This document shows positions 17,524-26,959 of a DNA stretch of 64,000 nt, piece after piece (the stretch's first letter is position 1; each line of letters starts with the position of its first letter). The position numbers and the translations under genes are program-made. The notes below the pieces were generated by a model that saw only the letters and a program-made list of their open reading frames with translations, searched no databases and had not been told where the DNA came from. Source of the stretch: Pseudoalteromonas sp. R3 (lineage in GTDB: Bacteria > Pseudomonadota > Gammaproteobacteria > Enterobacterales > Alteromonadaceae); contig NZ_CP034834.1 in the NCBI RefSeq assembly GCF_004014715.1, positions 62,001-126,000 on the forward strand, given 5' to 3'.

Positions 17524-18639
17524 CTAGTATGATTTAATTACTCGGCTCATGTTGTTTACCTTATTATGGTCCTTACGGCGATACTTTCGCCAGTACTGGT
17601 CCAGCTTAGCCGGGATTGCAAGCAGGCCCACAAAGCCTATACAAACCAGCAGATCCCAATACCACTGGGCGGTGGTATATGTATGACTCCAGGGCAGCAG
17701 AAAGTAAATCACTACACAGTGGAAGGCAAAAACGGGCAGGGCATGCTGACCAAGAAACACCGGATACCTGAGTGTAAAGAACCACGAAAAACGACGTATC
17801 AGCAGCATTAGCAGATAGGCGCTCAATAGCAGGTTAAGCTGATAAATCAATGAGGCGCTGCCGTGGCCAGCAAAATAGGGTTGCATCAGTTGAGGGTAGA
17901 AATGTTTAACAACAAAAAAGAGGCCCGTACCACTGAGTAGCAATATCCGCCCCAGAGGTGTAAACGTAAAGGTTTGGCCTTTATCAAACTTCAGATAACT
18001 GAGTACCACGCCCATATAAAAGTAAATCTGCCAGGCGAAGGGATCAAAATGGCTGACGTTCAATATAATATCGTTAAACACCCGGCTAAATGGCGTTGCT
18101 AAGAACTCAGCGGTGATAAACTGGGCCAGCAGCCAGACTGACAAGGAAGTGGCGACCACATACCAGGCTTTGCCGCGCTTAAGCGCTTGAATAGCAAAAG
18201 GCAAAAACACCATGGGTACCAGGTAGAGGATTAGAATATCGTGAAATCCGGGGTGTTCCAGCAGTAAGGTGGCAGACAAAGCACTTTGGATGGGGTTGCT
18301 AAACCAGTTGGCGGCATTAAAAAAATCTGACCACTGCGGGATATATAAAGGAAACAGCGTTACCAGTGTAAAGCAGATAACAATTGCGCTTAAATGAAAC
18401 CCGTAAATCACCCAACAGCGTCGCCATATTTTGTGTTGCATCGCTTTGCTATCACCAGCCAGTCGCCCATACACCAGATAAGCAACAAACCCGGATAAGA
18501 ACACAAACCCCTCGGCAGCAGACACAAACCCAAGAGGAGTGCGGGTAAACTGAGTGACAAAGCTACCAAACAGATGGTTGCAGGCAATGATGATAAGCAA
18601 CCAGCCGCGAAGGCCATCGTAGGTTAAATCTCGGTTCAT
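17524..18639 (-). CDS. OpgC-like membrane acyltransferase
   Basis: The protein has 371 residues and about ten membrane helices, and starts RDLTYDGLRGWLLIIIACNH, the conserved N-terminal helix of OpgC-domain proteins. OpgC succinylates osmoregulated periplasmic glucans; relatives acylate other cell-surface glycans. FVSAAEGFVFLSGFVAYLVYGR and the final VFAFHCVVIYFLLPW are also typical. AAGGA precedes the ATG. There is no opgGH nearby, so the acceptor is unknown. Confidence 0.85.
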   Translation of the reverse strand: MNRDLTYDGLRGWLLIIIACNHLFGSFVTQFTRTPLGFVSAAEGFVFLSGFVAYLVYGRLAGDSKAMQHKIWRRCWVIYGFHLSAIVICFTLVTLFPLYIPQWSDFFNAANWFSNPIQSALSATLLLEHPGFHDILILYLVPMVFLPFAIQALKRGKAWYVVATSLSVWLLAQFITAEFLATPFSRVFNDIILNVSHFDPFAWQIYFYMGVVLSYLKFDKGQTFTFTPLGRILLLSGTGLFFVVKHFYPQLMQPYFAGHGSASLIYQLNLLLSAYLLMLLIRRFSWFFTLRYPVFLGQHALPVFAFHCVVIYFLLPWSHTYTTAQWYWDLLVCIGFVGLLAIPAKLDQYWRKYRRKDHNKVNNMSRVIKSY

Positions 18640-18852
18640 GCTCTTTCCTTGCTAAACGTTCACGATATCCCCTGCACTTTACCTGACATTGGCAGTGTCT
18701 CAGTGAACATCACTGAGTTTCAAAACACAGAAAGACAACTTACATAGACTTGGCATCAAGTTTGTCCCTTTTTTGATGCTGTTACTAATGAAATAAATTA
18801 ATACATATAGTCCCTAACGGTGAGATGCGTCGTCAGCAGTGCTGAGCGTTGC

Positions 18853-20988
18853 TCACGGTTTGTTACACAAAGGGAGTAGCTGTTTGTTCAGCGCTGTTAG
18901 CGATGGTTGTACAGACTCTAATTGAGCATGTGCCTGCAAACGTGCTTGTTTTAGTTTTGTGGTGCTTGTTATCGGTTTTAGTGACGGCAGCGAATGCCAA
19001 CTAGTACACATAGCAGGACTTCTTGTACAGCTGTTAATGAGTGCTTGTTCGGCGCGACCGAAGTCATTATAAAGCGTGAAATACAGCGCTGAAATCAGGC
19101 TGGGCAAGGCTGTCTCATCCTCTACGAGCGTTTGCGCCACGGTTTCAAATTGAGTCAGGAACTCGATGCGCTCTTGTGTGTTTTCGAAGTCAAGCTGTGC
19201 GTGTATGACGGCACTGGCAATGTCCAGAGTATCATTTTTGCTAAACGCCGAGTTGGCTGCCTGCATGAGTGCAAAGTTTTGCTGTGCTGAGGTGATGTCA
19301 CCCGCGGCAAAATGAGCCAGTACATTTAGCAACAGGGGCTCGTACAGACTATCGTTCCCCAACACTTCGGTACGGTATCTGGAGTACCAGCGCGGATATT
19401 CCGCGAGCTGGTGCTTGAACGCATAATTAGAAAATACCACCCAGGGAATTCGCCAGTCTCTGTGATTGATCTTGCTGAGGATCTGCAGCCATTGTTCACT
19501 TTGTTCAATATTGCCCAGTGCAGCATTTAGCAAGGTAAGAGAGCCTGCCAAATCATCATTGCACGACAAAGCGCTTTCCATGTCTGATAGCAGAGTAAAT
19601 GCGTTTTCGAACTGCCCCTGCATAACATGATAGTTTAACAAAACATAGTGACTGGCTGTTGAAGCATACTGACTGCTTAGCAACATCTGGTGGTGTGTCG
19701 GCAGTTCATTGTTACGACCGCTTTCTATCAGTTCCATAAAGTAGAAAAACGTATTGTCTTCAAACTCAGGCGCCAGAGTGAAGACTCGCTCAAAATGTTT
19801 AAGCGCGCGCTGAGCCTCATCCAGTTCAAGGTGCAACAGTCCCTGAATGAAAGTGATAAACAGATCTTGCTCGAGGTTTTCTATTAGCTCAAAGGCTATC
19901 TGAGGTGCACCTCGTTCGGCCAGGTAAAGGCTGGCAGTCAGTAATGCATAGTTGCTCTGATGATAACGAGAAAGTAAAAAGTTGATACCGGGCAAGAGCT
20001 GTTCATCACTGAGTGACTCTTGCCTGTAAAAAGCTAACAGTGTGTCAACGAAAGCTTTTTTAGCTCTTTTTTGATGTTCATTAAGACTTTGCGTATCAAT
20101 CTCAGCTTGCAGGCTTGCCCTGGCTTGTGCCAGCTTTGCACTATTTGATAAAGACACCAGCGCCCTTAATGCCTGGCTCGACGTGGCTAGAGTGGCAATG
20201 CCTGAGTTTCCTCTGCTTAATACTGGTTGCTGTAACTGACTGGCTAACTCTGAGAGCGTTTTTGATTCATTAAATTCAGACACAGAGCTCAGGTCGATAT
20301 AACTGAGGCGGGCCGGGGAGCCCACAAATACCAAAGTTAGCATCTGGTTTTTCTCTGGTATTGATCTGAGCACCAGTTTAGCGCCGTTACCGTGCTGGTT
20401 TAACTGCTCAAACAAGTTCACAGCACTTATGCTTACTACGTCTTTTACCTGTAACGTTTTGGCAATCTGTTGCGCTATTTGGTCACTGTTTACTCCATTT
20501 TCTTTTCTGCCTGTATCGAAATGAAATACTTTAATGCGTTGCGTAGTGGAATCTGTCGGGGAACGGCTCAGATAAGACCATACCAGGTAGGTGCTTAGCA
20601 CAGCCAGTATCACTACAAACAGGGCCGCCACAAAATGCAGTCGAGGTTTATGACGGCCCTGTGGTAAATCGGGCGTACCTGGCAGCGGCTCTATCGGAGC
20701 AACCAGTTGGTAGCCAAATCGGGGGATTGTTTTTATGTAAGCTTGTTCATCAGTGTCTTCCAGAGCCAGCCGTAAATTTCGAATAGTCTGATAGACCAGG
20801 TTGTCTGTTGTAAACTCCGTATTCCACACCTGTTCTTTGATGGTGGTAATGGAGACCACTTTGTCTGATTGCGAGATAAACAGCTGTAATAATCTACAAG
20901 CCGTAGGTGTCAACTCGACACGCCGGTCACCGTGTAACAAACAAAATTGACGCTCATCTAATGTCCATTTACCTACTTTAAAACGCAA
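18853..20988 (-). CDS. ToxR/CadC-like winged-helix regulator with periplasmic helical-repeat domain
   Basis: Residues 1-100 are an OmpR-type winged helix (LTPTACRLLQLFISQ, IKEQVWNTEFTTDNLVYQTIRNLR, IPRFGYQLV). A membrane helix follows (about 117-139, FVAALFVVILAVLSTYLVWSYL). The remainder, to 711, is helical with TPR-like segments (for example LLHLELDEAQRALKHFERVF), unlike the beta-propeller of the regulator at 2782. The start is a TTG at 20988 with AGAGG 9 bases upstream; no ATG fits the domain start. It lies divergent to the FG-GAP/RTX gene set and may control it (inference). Confidence 0.85.
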   Translation of the reverse strand: MRFKVGKWTLDERQFCLLHGDRRVELTPTACRLLQLFISQSDKVVSITTIKEQVWNTEFTTDNLVYQTIRNLRLALEDTDEQAYIKTIPRFGYQLVAPIEPLPGTPDLPQGRHKPRLHFVAALFVVILAVLSTYLVWSYLSRSPTDSTTQRIKVFHFDTGRKENGVNSDQIAQQIAKTLQVKDVVSISAVNLFEQLNQHGNGAKLVLRSIPEKNQMLTLVFVGSPARLSYIDLSSVSEFNESKTLSELASQLQQPVLSRGNSGIATLATSSQALRALVSLSNSAKLAQARASLQAEIDTQSLNEHQKRAKKAFVDTLLAFYRQESLSDEQLLPGINFLLSRYHQSNYALLTASLYLAERGAPQIAFELIENLEQDLFITFIQGLLHLELDEAQRALKHFERVFTLAPEFEDNTFFYFMELIESGRNNELPTHHQMLLSSQYASTASHYVLLNYHVMQGQFENAFTLLSDMESALSCNDDLAGSLTLLNAALGNIEQSEQWLQILSKINHRDWRIPWVVFSNYAFKHQLAEYPRWYSRYRTEVLGNDSLYEPLLLNVLAHFAAGDITSAQQNFALMQAANSAFSKNDTLDIASAVIHAQLDFENTQERIEFLTQFETVAQTLVEDETALPSLISALYFTLYNDFGRAEQALINSCTRSPAMCTSWHSLPSLKPITSTTKLKQARLQAHAQLESVQPSLTALNKQLLPLCNKP

Positions 20989-21468
20989 TATTGATACCTC
21001 TTCAGAGCCTGATGGTTTAATTAAACACAGTGCCGACCGGTCGACTTACAAAATCCATAGTAACAACAATTACTGACTAAATCGGTACGACCTCTTTGAT
21101 GTAATAAGTGACCGGGATAACGCAAAATTAACTTCACCGGATTACAAAAATGCAACCTTTTCATTACTCCTGCTGTGGCTAAAACTAGCTATATGATGAC
21201 CGTTTAGGTGTTTTATGAGCGACCTGATGGTACAAGAGACAAAAAATATAACCATTAAAATCATGGCTATACCTTATCTTTTGGTGTGGTTTTAAGATGA
21301 GTTAAGAACTAATGAGAGTTATTCACTTAGCCGTTTGAAGCAGCATTGTTAGTTTCTGGTGTTGTTAATCACCTGGTGGTTGGCTTCTGTTGGGGTAATT
21401 GTACCGCAAGCTATTTTAACTGCGGATGCCCGCAACTTTAACGAATAACAAACAGAAGGACATTAACA
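20989..21468. other. Divergent intergenic region
   Basis: The 480 bases hold the promoters of the membrane regulator (leftward) and the 1473-residue protein (rightward). I see short AT-rich stretches but no gene, RNA or clear operator. Confidence 0.45.
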
Positions 21469-24400
21469 GTGAAAAAACAATATCTGGCGCGCAGTATCAT
21501 GGCGGCGCTATTACTTTCACCGCTGCACAGTGTGTACAGCGCAGAAAGAGAGTTGGAGCATCGCTCTTATATTCCCTGGAAATACAAAGAGCTTAACGCT
21601 GTGCAATATGGCAGCTGGTCTTATGCTGAAAAGGTCTATACACCCGATATTAATGGTGATGGTAACGCAGACATAGTGCGCCTGAACCCCGAAGCAACCG
21701 TAGATGCGCTGAAAGTTTTTTTAAGTAAAGCCACGCGGCAAAACCCCGGCAGGATAGGTGCCACGCCTTTATCTACTGATGAGTCTATTTACAAAGGTGG
21801 TTATGTCGATTTTGTCCGGCCAGGGTGGAGTGCGCAAGCCCGTTCCGGGATCAATATCTTCAACGGTGAGGATATCTCTTTGTACATTGGTAATTTTGAC
21901 CACAAACGGGGAGAGGATCTATTACGCCAGGAGCGCTCAGAAAACTGGGGGCACGATGAATTTTTGTCGGCCAATATTCATAGTGGATTTACAACCGACG
22001 GCTCAAGTATGCACTTTACGACCGGTCAGGAGCTAAGTGACTTATATAATGGTTATAAAGGTAATGATGTCTTTGTTGGGGATTTTAACGGCGACGGCCT
22101 GGATGACATTCTGCGCACTGAATCAGGTGATCTGGCTGAACACATAGGTCTGAACGTGACGGTGGCGTATAACAGTCGGGGCCAGATAGGCGCGATGAAA
22201 AATCTCACTATGAGTGACGACAGCGACAACACCGAAGATAGGCCCGGCCGATTATTTCCCAACGATAAGTCTTTTGTTCGGGTAGCGGATTTTAACGGCG
22301 ATGGCCTGAGCGATATCCTGCGCTGGAATAAAGAAGAGACAATCGACGGGGTGGATGACAATAGTGATACAGAGCCGCAAATCGACATCTGGTTTGGTTT
22401 GCCAAACAACGAGGGCCGCTTCAAACGCAGCAAAATTTATATCGACAGCGATGACAATCATCTGAAAACGCGCAGTGACGATGAACTCAAAGATAAGATG
22501 CAGGATGTTGAGTTTTTCAATCTGCGTACCGGGGATTTTAACGGTGACGGCAGCGATGACATTGTGTACTTCTCGGGATACAGCTATACCGTGTTGCTTA
22601 GCCGAGTCGTGAGAACTGAGAAGCAGCACAACCAGACGCAGGTAATCACAGAGAATATTGCTTTGTTCAGCAAGTCTCAGCTTGAAACCGCTGATAAGAC
22701 CATTTTTGACGGCAAGCAGGTTGGCATTGGTGACTTTAACAATGACAAGCGAGACGACATTGCAATCTGGAATGGTGTTCCTTTTATTCTTTACTCTACC
22801 CAGCCTCAACAACAGGAACAGGATGCCGAACTGAAGAAGATTCAGTTCGTGGGTGTACATCATATGAAAACTATGACTCAGGATGGGCAGATCAATAGCC
22901 ATTTCAGTGGTCATGCAAATACGTATAAAGATATGAAAGTGGCTGACTTTTCCGGGGATGGCTATCCGGATCTGTTAATGATCCCAAACTCTGGAGATTC
23001 GGCATTCGTCTATATTACGCCACCCTATAACCCGCTAACCAACGTACAGTTCTCGCAACACAATGCTGTTTCTGTCACTCAGGATGTCAACTTTAAGCAA
23101 AAGAACTTTGTGTTCTATAACGATGGCAATCAAATCAAATATATAGTGAGAGGTGATGCTGGCTGGCAGGAGGCCAAAACACTACCCCTTTACCGTAAGC
23201 GCAACGATCCGCGTTGTCAGAATGATTTGCCTGATGGTGGACGCTTTTTAACCGCTGCAGATTTTCCTAATCCTGACAGTGGTGAAAGCCTGCACGTAAA
23301 ACCTGTGTGTAATGCACCATACGCAGGCGAGCAGTTTGATGTCACCACGGATGGCAATTATCTTTATTTATACAGGGCTTACCAGAATAAGGTCATTGTA
23401 GAGCGGTTTACCTATTCGGATGTGGCCGAAGAAGTGCAGCGTCTGGTCGAATCCCGCTATAAAGCCGCACAAAAGCGCTTTGACAGCACGATTAGGGTCA
23501 TCAGCGATCCGTCTCAGAATCAGAACTTTGCTAACAGCGATATCATAGATACTTCCGATGCGTTCGGAGATCTGTTTTATGAACCAGCCTTTGAGGTGCC
23601 GTTTGCGCTGCATAATGGGCAAAGTTGTGACGTTGGCAGCATCAGTGCAACAACATCGGGAACTGGTCAAAGTGCACAGCGATTGCTGCTGTCGACTAGC
23701 TGTAAAAACAGTGCTCAGCTGCGTATTTCCTCGGTGAAAAAAGGCGAGGACAAACTGTTCGATACCACTGATTTTGACTATGTCAATGAACAGGGAGAGA
23801 CAGAGTCGTTCTCCTGGTATCAGCAGGTTCAGGCAGGCACCAGAGGCACAGTGCAGGCCCTGGATAGCATTACTGTGAATGCAACGGTGACAAACACTGA
23901 ATCACAAAAGCGAGTGGTGCTTGATGAAGAGCTTATTATAGCGACAACCACGCAGACATCCGGCCAGAAGCGGGTCAGTACCTTACATTACCCGTTGACC
24001 AAAACGGGGGGATTTCGAGAAAACTCGGATGCCGTAAGGCCGGCCTATACATTGCGACCTTTCGAAGTGGTCGATTTTAGCTCTGCTCCGCGACTGACAT
24101 ACGCCAGTGATGGCCTTGTTCATATGTACTGGCGCGGCGGGCATTTGTTCAGAGACGATCGAACCAATATTCTGATGGAAAGTGTCTTAGACCCGGGACT
24201 GTATCGACGCTCTGATAAACTTGCTATGTCCTGGGGTGCTCAGAACCGTACACCAGAGCAAAGGTTACCTCTGAACTATCGATGGGTCATGGATTGGCGT
24301 GCCAGTTCTCCGCGAACCTGGAACAATAATCAGGTTTATATCTATACCCCTAAATTTGGTACTTATTACAGTCAAGAAGACAAAACGCTAGAAGGATTGA

Positions 24401-25890
24401 GCCTGGCTCCTATCGTATTTGAAAATGGCCGCCTGATTGACCAAAATGGCGAAAAAGCGGGTATTTTGTATCGCGAGTTTTTAGAGCTGCAACATCAATA
24501 CAATGGTAAGTACCAGTTTGCTGCAAGTGATATTGCGCTTTATCGCTTAACTGCCGAATTTGATAAACGAATCACCGCAGATGCCAGCCTGATCGGGTTT
24601 ATTGAAGGCGCTCCACCGGTTCCAAAAGAAAACTTAGGCCGGGATCAAAATGGTAAATGGGGTTACTCAGGTGCAACCAACGCTGCTATTAATATAGACA
24701 ATGGCGTCACTTACAGTCTGGATGTGGATCAAAGTGCTGGTGCAAGTGTTGCGGGCAGACTGACATTGGGCGGGAAAAACCCGTTTGTCAGTCAAAAAAT
24801 AGATATTACCGCTGAGTTCAGAGCGGGTGCTATTTTTGGCGGCGATAAGGAATACAGCCTCTCGGATAGCTTGAAGCGTCAGTCATTACTGACCGGCACG
24901 CCACCCAGCGAGGCTTGCGATGCCGATTCTAACCCCTGGGCTGACAATTGTATTGGTACTGCTGAGGACGGCAGCGTGACTGAGTTGTGGCAACCACATA
25001 ATGAAGGCGCTTTGTTTGTATCTACTTTGTCAGCTGACCGCTACGCGCTATATAACCCTCGCAATAATAAACTGATTGGTTATGCCCTTGATTTTAGTTC
25101 TGCTATTCAGGATGAGGCGCCGGTTAAATTTAAGATAAACCCTCGTTATCAGCTGGCGGGCTCTTTGGATGGCTATGTTGGTGATGTCAAAGTTTCTGAC
25201 GGTCAGTCCTATTTCAACCCTGGTCAAGAGGTCGCCTGGTTGCTCAAGTATAAACGTCAAAGTGAAGAGTTATTGAAGCGTTACGGTCAGTCTGAGTTTT
25301 CAGCAGACAACGAAAGTGCCCAAGGGTTTGCTCTGGATAAGCTGTTAACTGCCAAAGTGAGTGTAACGGATGGGGCATTCTTGTCGACCGACAGTACGGC
25401 CGCCAGCGCAATAACGGATTACCTCGGATATGATCTGGAGTTTAATGCCGGCGTTAGTTGGGACGTGGAAATTGAGCTGACGGGCGCGGGTTGGGGTGCC
25501 TCTGCCGGTGGCTATTATGCCCGGACCTATAAGCACACCAAAGGCAGCAACAGCGAAATTAATTTTGCCATTGATATCGACAATACCATAGCCAGTGAGG
25601 TGCAGGATGGAGATAACAACACCTTGCCTGGTGCTGTCGATGCTTATACTGTGAGAAGTTACTTCTTACCAGCCAGTGTAGACAACTACTATGACCTGAT
25701 AGACTTAGTTGTGGACCCGTCTATGCTTGGCCGGGAAGATGCCGTACATGCCAGTGATATCAGGGCGCTGCGGATCCTCAAGCAGATCCAGGATAAGGCC
25801 AAAAATACCGGTAACCCGGCAAAAGTATGGCGTGTGGTGCACCGCGTTGATGGTGTCAGCAGACCAATTCATAACCCAATGGGGCAATAA
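21469..25890 (+). CDS. Large secreted FG-GAP/VCBS repeat protein, 1473 residues
   Basis: A signal peptide (MKKQYLARSIMAALLLSPL...YSA) leads to six calcium-binding FG-GAP-type turns: DINGDGNADIV (about 60), DFNGDGLDDIL (204), DFNGDGLSDIL (272), DFNGDGSDDIV (354), DFNNDKRDDIA (421) and DFSGDGYPDLL (492). These fit an incomplete or complete beta-propeller at residues 55-520. Residues 600-1473 show no domain I recognise; they have few Cys and several Asp/Asn-rich stretches. FG-GAP heads also occur in SpvB/TcB-type toxin proteins, but no Rhs or TcB core is visible, so a toxin call is not supported. An AGAAGGAC ribosome site precedes ATG. It is followed by a hairpin and two more secreted-protein genes. 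Confidence 0.8.
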   Translation: MKKQYLARSIMAALLLSPLHSVYSAERELEHRSYIPWKYKELNAVQYGSWSYAEKVYTPDINGDGNADIVRLNPEATVDALKVFLSKATRQNPGRIGATPLSTDESIYKGGYVDFVRPGWSAQARSGINIFNGEDISLYIGNFDHKRGEDLLRQERSENWGHDEFLSANIHSGFTTDGSSMHFTTGQELSDLYNGYKGNDVFVGDFNGDGLDDILRTESGDLAEHIGLNVTVAYNSRGQIGAMKNLTMSDDSDNTEDRPGRLFPNDKSFVRVADFNGDGLSDILRWNKEETIDGVDDNSDTEPQIDIWFGLPNNEGRFKRSKIYIDSDDNHLKTRSDDELKDKMQDVEFFNLRTGDFNGDGSDDIVYFSGYSYTVLLSRVVRTEKQHNQTQVITENIALFSKSQLETADKTIFDGKQVGIGDFNNDKRDDIAIWNGVPFILYSTQPQQQEQDAELKKIQFVGVHHMKTMTQDGQINSHFSGHANTYKDMKVADFSGDGYPDLLMIPNSGDSAFVYITPPYNPLTNVQFSQHNAVSVTQDVNFKQKNFVFYNDGNQIKYIVRGDAGWQEAKTLPLYRKRNDPRCQNDLPDGGRFLTAADFPNPDSGESLHVKPVCNAPYAGEQFDVTTDGNYLYLYRAYQNKVIVERFTYSDVAEEVQRLVESRYKAAQKRFDSTIRVISDPSQNQNFANSDIIDTSDAFGDLFYEPAFEVPFALHNGQSCDVGSISATTSGTGQSAQRLLLSTSCKNSAQLRISSVKKGEDKLFDTTDFDYVNEQGETESFSWYQQVQAGTRGTVQALDSITVNATVTNTESQKRVVLDEELIIATTTQTSGQKRVSTLHYPLTKTGGFRENSDAVRPAYTLRPFEVVDFSSAPRLTYASDGLVHMYWRGGHLFRDDRTNILMESVLDPGLYRRSDKLAMSWGAQNRTPEQRLPLNYRWVMDWRASSPRTWNNNQVYIYTPKFGTYYSQEDKTLEGLSLAPIVFENGRLIDQNGEKAGILYREFLELQHQYNGKYQFAASDIALYRLTAEFDKRITADASLIGFIEGAPPVPKENLGRDQNGKWGYSGATNAAINIDNGVTYSLDVDQSAGASVAGRLTLGGKNPFVSQKIDITAEFRAGAIFGGDKEYSLSDSLKRQSLLTGTPPSEACDADSNPWADNCIGTAEDGSVTELWQPHNEGALFVSTLSADRYALYNPRNNKLIGYALDFSSAIQDEAPVKFKINPRYQLAGSLDGYVGDVKVSDGQSYFNPGQEVAWLLKYKRQSEELLKRYGQSEFSADNESAQGFALDKLLTAKVSVTDGAFLSTDSTAASAITDYLGYDLEFNAGVSWDVEIELTGAGWGASAGGYYARTYKHTKGSNSEINFAIDIDNTIASEVQDGDNNTLPGAVDAYTVRSYFLPASVDNYYDLIDLVVDPSMLGREDAVHASDIRALRILKQIQDKAKNTGNPAKVWRVVHRVDGVSRPIHNPMGQ

Positions 25891-25900
25891 CCTGCAATAC

Positions 25901-25931
25901 AAAGCCCCAGCAACTCAGTTGGCGGGGCTTT
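25901..25931 (+). terminator. Intercistronic hairpin
   Basis: AAAGCCCC and GGGGCTTT form a perfect 8-bp stem in the 57-base gap between the FG-GAP gene and its downstream neighbour, ending 6 bases before the next ribosome site. The right arm ends in TTT with no longer T-tract, so partial termination or attenuation is more likely than a full stop. Confidence 0.6.
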
Positions 25932-25947
25932 GGCAATAGGAGCTGAT

Positions 25948-26868
25948 ATGAAATCCATACATTGTACCATGCTTTTCGCCGTCATTTTGTCATTGTATTT
26001 GGTACCTGGGTGGGCCAACTCCGGGACTGTGCCTGACAAAGACGTTATTGGCTTTGCGAACAGCAGTGTGTTCATTGCTTCACCGTTGGGCGAAACAGTG
26101 CAAGTACACAGCCATGACACACTCAAGCTCATTCGAACTGTTCCGGTTGCGCCTAATCTGGGAGAGCGGCTAATCGCATGCCAGAAATATCAGAGTGAAC
26201 AAGTACAGGTCATCGCCATGTTGCAGGATCAAGGCAAGCTGCATTTTCAGGATGATACGCGGCTAACCAGTGTTCCTTTTCCTGCTGAGCGCCTGGTCGC
26301 GGGGTTATGTGGCAACCTGGATGCTAACATAGCGCCAGATATCGTTTTACTGAGCGAAACTAATGGTAAGTATGCACTTCACCTGGTGCGTCAAAGCGAC
26401 TATGAAGACCAAAACAGCTGGCAAAGCCTCACGCTTGATCTGGCACCCGGCAACTATACGCTGCGTGCTGATTTTTCTCTCAGCTCGGCGCAGTCCATTA
26501 CAGTACTTAATGACAACCACCAATTGGTGCAGCAGATTTTTGCGTATCAGTTTCTGCCCGGCTTTAAATACCAGAAGAAGGATTTCTCGACGTCCTGGCA
26601 GCGATATACCGGAATGAACCGCGGCGCGGCTAAACTGCTATGGAATGCCGGTGCCCGTAGCCTGGCAAAATTGGACCTCTATGTTAAATCTGTCGCAGAG
26701 CCTATTGATTTTCATGACACAAAAGCAGAAAAAAAGGTCGGTTCTATCCTGACAAATCTGAGTGTTAATCAGAGCCAGCAAGCGGTTAGAGACTTAACTC
26801 GAGTATATATTAACTGGAAGCGGGGGAGTAATTACCAAACTCCAATTGGCAGCCCGCAACGATTGTGA
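25948..26868 (+). CDS. Secreted protein of unknown function, FG-GAP gene partner
   Basis: ATG 25948 is chosen because AGGAG lies 6 bases upstream and because it starts a good signal peptide (MKSIHCTMLFAVILSLYLVPGWA). The mature 280 or so residues are beta-strand rich, with alternating hydrophobic patterns such as DIVLLSETNGKYALHLV that resemble a degenerate FG-GAP blade. No Cys pair, catalytic motif or known family is recognised. Lying directly downstream of the 1473-residue protein, it is probably produced with it. Confidence 0.7.
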   Translation: MKSIHCTMLFAVILSLYLVPGWANSGTVPDKDVIGFANSSVFIASPLGETVQVHSHDTLKLIRTVPVAPNLGERLIACQKYQSEQVQVIAMLQDQGKLHFQDDTRLTSVPFPAERLVAGLCGNLDANIAPDIVLLSETNGKYALHLVRQSDYEDQNSWQSLTLDLAPGNYTLRADFSLSSAQSITVLNDNHQLVQQIFAYQFLPGFKYQKKDFSTSWQRYTGMNRGAAKLLWNAGARSLAKLDLYVKSVAEPIDFHDTKAEKKVGSILTNLSVNQSQQAVRDLTRVYINWKRGSNYQTPIGSPQRL

Positions 26869-26959
26869 AAGAGTCAATCCACATTGGTTGCACATTTTCG
26901 TTTTATAAGTATCAGGACAATGACGTTATCACCTCTGAAAACGATAAGTGAGCACTCTG

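Noticed and set aside
22252..22914. 220-residue leftward open frame
   Set aside because: It is the antisense shadow of the FG-GAP repeats, whose biased codons keep the opposite frame open.
21469..25890. Tc-toxin (SpvB/TcB) assignment for the large FG-GAP protein
   Set aside because: FG-GAP turns are present, but I see no SpvB core, Rhs repeats or TcC-type end.
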